Shown one piece after another: positions 13,280 through 19,105 of a DNA stretch of 19,957 bases. The stretch is from Nitrospinota bacterium (GTDB lineage: Bacteria; UBA8248), in assembly GCA_011523725.1 (NCBI GenBank), contig WTGD01000208.1, positions 1 through 19,957 of the forward strand. The letters are read 5' to 3'. Both the position numbers and the translations under genes were made by a program. Numbering within the stretch: the stretch's first letter is position 1; each line of letters starts with the position of its first letter. Below the pieces are notes generated by a model. The model was not told where the DNA came from. It saw only the letters and a program-made list of their open reading frames with translations, and searched no databases.

Positions 13280-14500
13280 ATGATTCGCAAACTACGCACC
13301 GAAAGAGACAACCAGCAGTGGATGCTCGACCTGGCCCTGAACATGAGGGGCCGCGTCCAGAACTTCGAGCGCGATTACCTCGAAGTCCCCCAGGGCAAGC
13401 GCGCCCACAACTACCAGATGCTGCCCAAGGTCTGGCGCGAGTCCGCGGAGTTCCACGAAACACTCGGCAAGAAGGCCCAGAGAGAGGGTTTCGACGCCAC
13501 GGCCACGGAGCACTACGACCACGCCATCGAGGCCTACCGCATGGCGCAGCACCCGATTTTCTATGACGACAATCCGGTGAAGATTTATCTCTGCAACAAG
13601 CTGAAGGAGATGGTGGACAGGCGCTCGGAGACGGCGTCTTATCCCATCGAGCGCGTCGAGGTGCCCTTCGACGACGGCAAGACGATCTCCTGCCTCCTGC
13701 ACCTGCTGCCCGACCGCAGGAAAGCGCCGTGCATCATCTACGTGCCGGGCATGGACCAGAGCAAGGAGGTGTTTCCCCACGCGCGGCACAACGTGGCGGC
13801 CGACAGGGGTTTTCACGTCCTGGCGATGGACGGGCCGGGGCAGGGCAACTCCAACATCCAAAAAATCCGCGCCGTGGGCGATAACTACGAGCGCGCGGGT
13901 GCGGCGGTGATGGACTACCTCCTGGGGCGCGAGGAGGTCGAACCCACCAAGATCGGCATCTACGGCATCAGCATGGGGAGCTTCTGGTCGCTCCGCCTGG
14001 CGAGCTACGACCACCGCGCGGCGGCGGTGGCTAGCGCGGTGGCCTGCTTCAACCCGAACAACACCATCTTCACGCAGTCCTCGCCGCGCTTCAAGCAGGT
14101 GTTCATGTACATGGCGGGCATGGACGATGAGGATGCGTTCGATGAGATGGCGCGCAACATGACCGTCAAGGGCTACATGGACAAGGTGCAGTGCCCCACG
14201 CTCCTGGTGACGGGCGAGTTCGACCCGCTCTGCCCGCTCGAGGACGCCGTCGAGGTGTATGAAGATCTGACGTGCAAGAAGGAGATGTGGGTGTTCGAGA
14301 ACCAGTTCCACCCCCTGGTGAGCCTCTCGAACCTGGGCGGGGTGGACAACCACCAGTACATTCTCGACTGGCTCCACCGCGCCCTGATAGGCGAGACTGT
14401 GAACGACGACCGCATCGCCTACGTCAAGGAAAACGGCGACGGCCCCTTCGGCGAGTGCGAGTGGACGCCGCCCGTAAGGCCGGGAGAGGTGTATTTTTAG
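13280..14500 (+). CDS. Alpha/beta hydrolase, dienelactone hydrolase / DHPON-hydrolase-like
   Basis: 406 aa. About 125 N-terminal residues form a helical region before the hydrolase core, as in FrsA/DUF1100-type and 2,6-dihydroxypseudooxynicotine hydrolase-like enzymes. The triad is visible: Ser231 in YGISMGSFW, Asp315 in GEFDPLCPLE and His344 in ENQFHPLVS. The oxyanion region is IIYVPGMDQSKE near 152. It likely cleaves an ester, lactone or C-C bond of a polar substrate in the cytoplasm. The frame opens at 13250, but the ATG at 13280 has GGAGAGG just upstream. It follows the CoA-transferase gene by 128 bases on the same strand and may have its own promoter. It ends 34 bases from the convergent PIN gene. 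Confidence 0.88.
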   Translation: MIRKLRTERDNQQWMLDLALNMRGRVQNFERDYLEVPQGKRAHNYQMLPKVWRESAEFHETLGKKAQREGFDATATEHYDHAIEAYRMAQHPIFYDDNPVKIYLCNKLKEMVDRRSETASYPIERVEVPFDDGKTISCLLHLLPDRRKAPCIIYVPGMDQSKEVFPHARHNVAADRGFHVLAMDGPGQGNSNIQKIRAVGDNYERAGAAVMDYLLGREEVEPTKIGIYGISMGSFWSLRLASYDHRAAAVASAVACFNPNNTIFTQSSPRFKQVFMYMAGMDDEDAFDEMARNMTVKGYMDKVQCPTLLVTGEFDPLCPLEDAVEVYEDLTCKKEMWVFENQFHPLVSLSNLGGVDNHQYILDWLHRALIGETVNDDRIAYVKENGDGPFGECEWTPPVRPGEVYF

Positions 14501-14534
14501 GGGTGGGCTGAAGGCAGGGTGTCTATCGCGGTCG

Positions 14535-14951
14535 TCATGCACTACCTAGGCGCGCTAAGGCCTCACGTGCGGTAACAATCGGAATGCCTTCGATTTCTGT
14601 GAGTGCAAGCATGTGTTTCTTGTCTCCTGAGACGATCAGATCGGCATTGCCCGCAATTCCCGCGGCCAGAATCGGGTTGTTCCCGGGATCGGGGGAGAGG
14701 TTCACTTCCGGCGGGTCATCGAGAACAATGGCGCGTAAGCCTATGTTGTCAAGAATGTCCGCAACTTCATCGGCGTCGATAAATTTTTCCAGGCGGGGCC
14801 GGGAGGCGACATCGGCTATTTCGGCGATTTGAGCGGCGGACGTTACGAGATCGAACTCGCCACGGAGCCATGCCCGATACAACGCGTCCGGCGGGGTTCC
14901 GCTGGTGATAAGCGCGCTGATCAGGACGTTGGTGTCAAGAACGACCCGCAC
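14535..14951 (-). CDS. PIN-domain toxin of a type II toxin-antitoxin pair
   Basis: 138 aa PIN-domain protein of the COG1569 type, a putative RNase toxin. Asp6 (VVLDTNVLIS), Glu44 (AQIAEIAD), Asp88 and Asp110 (IVSGDKK) mark the acidic active site. The central motif usually resembles DPDDN but reads DPGNN (88-92), so one customary acidic residue is Asn; activity may be altered. The start overlaps the end of the upstream antitoxin gene by 17 bases, the classic arrangement for co-translation. It would act on cellular RNA when the antitoxin is degraded. Function in growth control, plasmid-like maintenance or phage defence is not shown by the sequence. Confidence 0.88.
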   Translation of the reverse strand: MRVVLDTNVLISALITSGTPPDALYRAWLRGEFDLVTSAAQIAEIADVASRPRLEKFIDADEVADILDNIGLRAIVLDDPPEVNLSPDPGNNPILAAGIAGNADLIVSGDKKHMLALTEIEGIPIVTAREALARLGSA

Positions 14952-15171
14952 GCGCGGCTTCCACCTCCTCGTCGATCAGCTCGAGGAGTTCTCCCTGGTC
15001 ATATCGGGTGTTGCGTTCCTTTACCTGGTGAACGGTGAGTTCCAACACGCGGTGGCGAACGGCTTCTTCCACGAACCGGGAGAGGTCCCCTTTCTTGCCG
15101 CCGTTGCGCGCAAGAAAAGTGCGCACCGCGCGGTCGGTCTCTTCGGGAATGGAAAGGTTCCATCGAGTCAT
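14935..15171 (-). CDS. Ribbon-helix-helix antitoxin partner of the PIN toxin
   Basis: 78 aa. The N-terminus MTRWNLSIPEETDRAVRTF has the short beta strand followed by two helices of an RHH (MetJ/Arc-type) DNA-binding domain. The acidic C-terminus (ELLELIDEEVEAA) is suited to wrap the toxin. The ATG at 15171 has AGGAGA about 8 bases upstream. Fourteen bases further upstream is a palindromic operator, and beyond that a good promoter, so repression of its own operon is likely. The toxin gene overlaps its 3' end. Confidence 0.85.
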   Translation of the reverse strand: MTRWNLSIPEETDRAVRTFLARNGGKKGDLSRFVEEAVRHRVLELTVHQVKERNTRYDQGELLELIDEEVEAARAGRS

Positions 15172-15184
15172 GGATAATCTCCTG

Positions 15185-15210
15185 TGTATATACGCATAAG
15201 CATATATACA
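15185..15210 (-). promoter_or_regulatory. Palindromic operator of the RHH/PIN module
   Basis: TGTATATACGC (15185-15195), ATAA, then GCATATATACA (15200-15210) form an inverted repeat with 10 of 11 arm positions matching. It lies between the antitoxin start and the -10 element and would cover the expected transcription start. This is the position expected for binding by the RHH antitoxin or the toxin-antitoxin complex. Confidence 0.65.
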
Positions 15211-15213
15211 TCT

Positions 15214-15242
15214 ATCTTAGCGAAACCTTGTTGCCTCGTCAA
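15214..15242 (-). promoter_or_regulatory. Sigma70-type promoter of the RHH/PIN module
   Basis: On the minus strand TTGACG (15237-15242) is followed after exactly 17 bases by TAAGAT (15214-15219). The predicted start, about 7 bases downstream, lies at the edge of the palindromic operator. The promoter overlaps the end of the toxin remnant at 15217-15345. Confidence 0.6.
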
Positions 15243-15345
15243 AGTCCCGCTTGCCGAACGCTCTCGCTTGGCCGGCATTTTGGAGATTGTTGCTCAGCTT
15301 CCCTTCATGCGAGCAACTCAGACATTCGTCGATGAGGAACTTCAC
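15217..15345 (-). pseudogene. Remnant of a DUF5615-like (PIN-like) toxin gene
   Basis: A GTG start overlaps the TGA stop of the DUF433 antitoxin gene by 4 bases (GTGA). The encoded VKFLIDECLS is the characteristic beginning of DUF5615-type toxins, which are the usual partners of DUF433 antitoxins. After about ten residues the similarity stops, and the frame ends after 42 codons, against roughly 110 in intact members. No intact remainder was seen downstream, where the RHH/PIN module begins. It is best read as a toxin truncated by deletion or replacement. Confidence 0.6.
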
Positions 15346-15965
15346 CGGCTCTGGGGCAGCTTCCGAAAACCGACCTCGCTCGATACGACTGGCTTCCGGT
15401 TACGCCAGAAAGGCCCTTGGCGGGGGCGGCCGCGGCGCGGGTAGGCTTGGGCGTAGAGGGCCGCGGCCTCAATCTGCGCCTCCGTGAGGGCGGGGTAGGC
15501 CGCGCGGACGGCGTCCACGGCGTCGCCGTTGGCGAGCATTTCGGCGATATCGTGTGCGGGTATGCGGGTTCCCTTGATGCACGCCGCGCCGGAGAGAATG
15601 GCCTCATCCGCCGCGATCATCTTGCGCGCCCTCGCCAGCCTGGAAAGCCCTCTGCGGACTTGCCCCTTCATGGGCCGCACGTCGACCGATACGTTGTTCT
15701 CGCGGGCTGCCGCGGCCTTGGGATTCTCGAGGAGATAGCGTACGAGCCGACGGCGTCCGTCGAGGGTGAGGGTGTCCGTCGTCTCGTGGGCGAGCTTGAG
15801 GCCCACCAGGCCGTCTCGAAGGACGACGCGGGAGCCCTTGTGGCTTTTCGCGGCGGCCCCCAGGAGGCCCGAGTCGATGATGCGGTGCACCTGCTTCAGG
15901 GGCACGCCTGTTACGCAGGCCGCCTCGTTTGCCGACATGTTCCGGGACGCAATGTTCGTCGCCAT
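15342..15965 (-). CDS. DUF433-domain antitoxin-like protein with N-terminal helix-turn-helix
   Basis: 207 aa. The N-terminal 60 residues (SANEAACVTGVPLKQVHRII) look like a winged helix-turn-helix DNA-binding segment. The C-terminal DUF433 domain shows the characteristic IKGTRIPAHDIAEMLANGD and YPALTEAQIEAAALYAQAYP (about 129-174). Such proteins act as antitoxins to DUF5615 PIN-like toxins encoded directly downstream. The ATG at 15965 has GGAGGAAAG upstream. The expected downstream toxin is reduced to a remnant starting in a GTGA overlap, so this antitoxin is orphaned. The last 20 or so residues (RNRKPVVSSEVGF...) run beyond the domain. It may persist as a simple DNA-binding regulator. Confidence 0.8.
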   Translation of the reverse strand: MATNIASRNMSANEAACVTGVPLKQVHRIIDSGLLGAAAKSHKGSRVVLRDGLVGLKLAHETTDTLTLDGRRRLVRYLLENPKAAAARENNVSVDVRPMKGQVRRGLSRLARARKMIAADEAILSGAACIKGTRIPAHDIAEMLANGDAVDAVRAAYPALTEAQIEAAALYAQAYPRRGRPRQGPFWRNRKPVVSSEVGFRKLPQSR

Positions 15966-16130
15966 AATCTTTCCTCCATTCTAGAAGAAATATATCCCAT
16001 CCCGGATCAAAATGCCAACCCGCTAAAATGGTGGGCTGGTTCCCTGCGCGCGCTTTACTGAATGCGAGCGGCGATTTTCGCCCCCCTGGTGTAGAATCCA
16101 GCGGGGCCGAACATTTACGGGGAGGCGCTC

Positions 16131-16640
16131 ATGTTTTCACTTGCCCTGAAAGCGCTGTTTCTCTCGCTCGTCCTCGCCGGAGGCGCGTCCGCCGCCGAGC
16201 CCGTCACCGAATGCGACCGGGCGATGATCGGCGAGTGGGTTTGCGGCGAAACCCGCTACTTGAAAATATCCTTCGCGGTGGGTGAGGACGGGATCACGAG
16301 AGTGACCTTCGTCGACGGCTGGCTTTCCGGCGGTGAACGCAAAACGCACACGGAAATCGTGGACGGGAAAGTCCATGCTCCGGAGAACGGCACCCGGTAC
16401 GCGTCTTCGTGCAACCACAGAATCGGTCCCCGGAGCAAGAAGATTTATCGACGCGCCGTCCGGGATGATACAACCGGAAGAATTCTCATCGGGGATTATA
16501 TCGTCCTCGAAGACGGGCGGATGCTCATCGGCTTGTTCGGCAATGGAAAGATGGAGGGTTACGACGTCGAAAACTCCTCCCGGCCGAGCGAGCCGGACAG
16601 GATTGTCGAGTGCGTCAGGTGCAAAAAAACGGGCTGCTGA
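16131..16640 (+). CDS. Small secreted protein of unknown function
   Basis: 169 aa. A clear signal peptide (MFSLALKALFLSLVLAGGASA) probably ends at residue 21. The mature part has cysteines 28, 38, 94, 161, 164 and 169, giving an even number for disulfides and a C-terminal CVRCKKTGC with a CxxC. Many short charged/hydrophobic alternations (TRVTFVDGWL, GRILIGDYIVLEDGRMLIGLF) suggest a beta-rich fold. I do not recognise the family. The start has GGGGAGG upstream. It stands alone between the toxin-antitoxin island and the DMT transporter gene. No lipobox is present, so it is probably periplasmic or secreted. Codon use looks like that of its neighbours. Confidence 0.8.
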   Translation: MFSLALKALFLSLVLAGGASAAEPVTECDRAMIGEWVCGETRYLKISFAVGEDGITRVTFVDGWLSGGERKTHTEIVDGKVHAPENGTRYASSCNHRIGPRSKKIYRRAVRDDTTGRILIGDYIVLEDGRMLIGLFGNGKMEGYDVENSSRPSEPDRIVECVRCKKTGC

Positions 16641-16938
16641 GATTTTGTGCACGGCCCGTGATGAAGCCATTGGCGTGCGGGGTGCAGTCAATTCCGCAGG
16701 CTGCCATCGACGGAAAAGTGGAACCTTCGCCTGAGTTTTTCCGCTTGCGCCTTTCCTTTAGCTTATAAGTTCTCTCCTTGGGTCAGTACCTGGGTTTGCG
16801 CCTGAGTCTGGCTACGGTAGGAGGAAATTCTTCCGTAGCAAAATGGGGCCGCGGCGTGACAGTTCTCTTGCGAGACGGTGATCATCACCTGGGCGGGCGC
16901 GTAGGCGATATGAAAGTAGATTTAACCTGGAGAATTCC
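16641..16938. other. Intergenic region of 298 bases with two inverted repeats
   Basis: No gene was found. A hairpin with arms CTACGG (16812-16817) and CCGTAG (16833-16838) continues with partial inner pairing. A perfect palindrome GGTGAT-C-ATCACC (16877-16889) lies 50 bases before the transporter start and is an operator candidate. Part of the middle (about 16740-16790) is less GC-rich than its surroundings. No tRNA or recognised riboswitch structure was seen. Confidence 0.5.
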
Positions 16939-17814
16939 TTGAACCCATTGCTGGCATCTTTTTATGCGCTTGCCTCGTCGGTGCTGTTCGCCGTCTTCAG
17001 CGTCATGGCGCGGAGGAACATGCGCCACGCGAGCGCCTTCACGGGCAGCCTGATCACGCTGAGCATCGGGACGGTGGTTCTGGTCGTGATCTCGGCCTTT
17101 CTCTCCTCATGGAGGGAGCTTACGCTGCCGGTCGCCCTGTGGTTTCTGGTGGGCAGCGCGCTCGCGCCCGGCCTGGCGCAGGCGCTCATGTTCCTGAGCA
17201 TCGGCTATATCGGCGTGGGCCGCGCCATGCCGCTCATCACGGTGACGCCATTTTTCTCCACCCTCGTGGCGATGGTCTGGCTCGGCGAGCGGCCGGGCGT
17301 CGTGGTCCTTGCGGCGACGAGCCTGGTGGTCGCGGGATGCGTTCTGATCGCCTTGAGGAGGGAAGGGGAAAAGCCCTGGCGGCGGATTTTCATCCTCATG
17401 CCGTTTGCGCACGCCGTATCGTTCGCCTTCGCCGCGTCCATCCGCAAGCACGTGCTCGCCCTCATGCCCGAACCGCTGCTGGGCGCCACGCTTTCCTATG
17501 CGATTTCCATCCCCGTGCTGTTCGTGTTCTATCCCTTCCTGCCGGAAGACCAGCGCCTCTCCTTCAACCGGGCGGGGGTGGTGGGCTTCGCGCTGGCGGG
17601 CTCGGTTCTCACGCTTTCTTTTTTCTGCCATTTCACGTCGTATCGCTACGGCGACGTGTCGATCATCGCCCCCATCGTGTATACGGCGCCCCTGTTCTCC
17701 CTGCTGCTCGCGAGGATATGGCTCAAGGCGGAGGAGGAGATTACCTGGCAGAAGACGGTGGGCGCGGTCTTGCTGTTCATCGGCATGGTGGTGATCATCT
17801 GGCAGGCCGCGTGA
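16939..17814 (+). CDS. EamA/DMT-superfamily transporter
   Basis: 291 aa with about ten hydrophobic helices in two homologous five-helix halves, the standard size for EamA (RhaT/YdcZ-like) drug/metabolite transporters. The EamA pattern is seen in VGRAMPLITVTPFFSTLVAMVWLGERP and again in YGDVSIIAPIVYTAPLFSLLLARIWLKAEEE. It would move a small metabolite across the inner membrane, often outward. The start is TTG at 16939, with GGAGA five bases upstream; using it keeps the first helix complete. It converges with the DapA-like gene, with palindromic repeats in between. The substrate is unknown. Confidence 0.9.
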   Translation: MNPLLASFYALASSVLFAVFSVMARRNMRHASAFTGSLITLSIGTVVLVVISAFLSSWRELTLPVALWFLVGSALAPGLAQALMFLSIGYIGVGRAMPLITVTPFFSTLVAMVWLGERPGVVVLAATSLVVAGCVLIALRREGEKPWRRIFILMPFAHAVSFAFAASIRKHVLALMPEPLLGATLSYAISIPVLFVFYPFLPEDQRLSFNRAGVVGFALAGSVLTLSFFCHFTSYRYGDVSIIAPIVYTAPLFSLLLARIWLKAEEEITWQKTVGAVLLFIGMVVIIWQAA

Positions 17815-17829
17815 GAGGGTGGGGAGTTC

Positions 17830-17930
17830 GTAGGGACAGGCCTCCGTGCCTGTCCGGTTTTCGTTTTGACCCTCGTCTTGGAATGGTTTCATCCACGATA
17901 CTGTAGGGGCGGTTCGCGAACCGCCCCTAC
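17830..17930. repeat. Bipartite palindromic repeat, copy B
   Basis: The first hairpin has arms GGACAGGC (17834-17841) and GCCTGTCC (17848-17855), and shares TAGGGACAGGC with copy A. After a 47-base spacer comes a perfect 28-bp palindrome (17903-17930) of arm GTAGGGGCGGTTCG. As in copy A the unit starts with GTAGGG and ends with CCGCCCCTAC. It lies between two convergent genes and may act as a bidirectional transcript end. Confidence 0.8.
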
Positions 17931-17948
17931 GAAATCATCGCGCCTTGC

Positions 17949-17976
17949 GAAGGGGCCGCATATATGCGGCTCCTTC
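17949..17976. terminator. 28-base hairpin downstream of the DapA-like gene
   Basis: GAAGGGGCCGCATA is followed by an almost exact reverse complement (one G-T pair), giving a continuous 14-bp inverted repeat. It begins 14 bases beyond the stop of the DapA-like gene. No U-run follows on either strand, so it may be a Rho-assisted or processing hairpin rather than a classic terminator. Confidence 0.5.
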
Positions 17977-17990
17977 GGGTTCGATCGTTC

Positions 17991-18962
17991 CTACCCCTTC
18001 ACCTTGTCCAGTATCCCCGTCGCTTCCAGGTCCTTCCGGAACGCGTCTTTCTCCCGCTGCGTGAGCGGCACGATGGGCGGACGCGGCTCGCCCGCGGGCA
18101 GGCCGAGCAGCTTCGTCCATTCCTTGAGGTACGCCGTCGTGCGCCCGTTCGGACCCGTCGTGAAGTACTTCTTGCGCACGGCCCGCAGGGGTTCGAGCGA
18201 ATAGTTGATCTGCCAGGCTTTCTCTACGTCGCCGGCCATCGCCGCCTCGTAGTAGTCGCGGATCGGCGTGTAGCCCGGCACCTGGAACAGGTACGGCACG
18301 GGCGAGGACATGTGCACCTGCATCCCCAGGTGCAGGAGGCTCACGAGGAAGTGCTCCTCGTTCGGGTCGCAGACGACGATCTCATCCCCCACCCGTCGGC
18401 GCACCTCGCTCTGGTGCGCCATGCTGGGGACGGCGTTCTTGATGCAGCAGATGTTCTCGAGCTCACAGAGCCGCTCGATGAGCTCGGGGCTGAGCGTGGT
18501 TCCCGATTTCGGCTGGTTGAACAGCGAGAGCCCGATGTCTATCTGATCGCAGATGGTCTTGAAGTAGAGGAATATCTCGTCGTCGTCGTGCGCGCCGTAG
18601 ACCGGGTTGATCATGATGGCGTAGTCCGCCCCCACTTCTTCGGCGTGCTTGGTGAGCTCCACCGCCTCTTTGATGTTGATGTGCGGGGTGTGGGGGATGG
18701 TCTGCGCCCCGCCGCGGCTCTCCTCGCAGACGATGTGCTGCACGCGCTTTCGCTCCTCGGGCGAGAGCGACCAGAACTCGCCCATCAGCCCGTTGCAGAA
18801 AAACCCGTCGATCTTGAGATCGTCGATGCAGGTGCGGACGATCTGGCGAAGGCCCTCTTCGTCCAGTTCGCCCTCCGGCGTGAAGGGCGTCGTCAGCGCG
18901 GCCCAGACGCCCGTCATGTGCTCCCGGCAATACGCTTTCGCTTCCGGTTTCGTGTATTCCAT
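17991..18962 (-). CDS. DapA/N-acetylneuraminate lyase superfamily protein
   Basis: 323 aa TIM-barrel class I aldolase/lyase of the dihydrodipicolinate synthase superfamily. Schiff-base Lys175 is present in ICCIKNAVPS. The glycine-rich substrate motif reads NGLMGEFWSLSPEER (58-71), keeping GE but with Leu-Met instead of the usual Thr-Thr. The catalytic Tyr of the YNxP motif is Phe148 (LSLFNQPKSG). True lysine-pathway DapA is therefore unlikely; a 2-oxoacid lyase, hydratase or altered aldolase is more likely. The frame opens at 18995, but the ATG at 18962 has GAGGAG seven bases upstream. It follows a LivM-type permease gene on the same strand with a 143-base gap, hinting that it may process a compound imported by that transporter. 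Confidence 0.87.
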   Translation of the reverse strand: MEYTKPEAKAYCREHMTGVWAALTTPFTPEGELDEEGLRQIVRTCIDDLKIDGFFCNGLMGEFWSLSPEERKRVQHIVCEESRGGAQTIPHTPHINIKEAVELTKHAEEVGADYAIMINPVYGAHDDDEIFLYFKTICDQIDIGLSLFNQPKSGTTLSPELIERLCELENICCIKNAVPSMAHQSEVRRRVGDEIVVCDPNEEHFLVSLLHLGMQVHMSSPVPYLFQVPGYTPIRDYYEAAMAGDVEKAWQINYSLEPLRAVRKKYFTTGPNGRTTAYLKEWTKLLGLPAGEPRPPIVPLTQREKDAFRKDLEATGILDKVKG

Positions 18963-19105
18963 TGTGCGCTCCTCGTGAAAGACGATGCGAAACAAAAGTT
19001 AATCCGGTGGCCAGTGCGCGTTCACCCGGCGTGATTATTCTCCTGAATATCTTTTCATCATACCCCTTTATCCATCAAACTTCACCGCAAGGCTGGTGCA
19101 TGACT

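Noticed and set aside
13292..14542. 416-codon antisense open frame across the alpha/beta hydrolase gene
   Set aside because: The plus strand encodes an intact triad hydrolase with a good ribosome site; the antisense frame is compositionally odd and matches no family I know.
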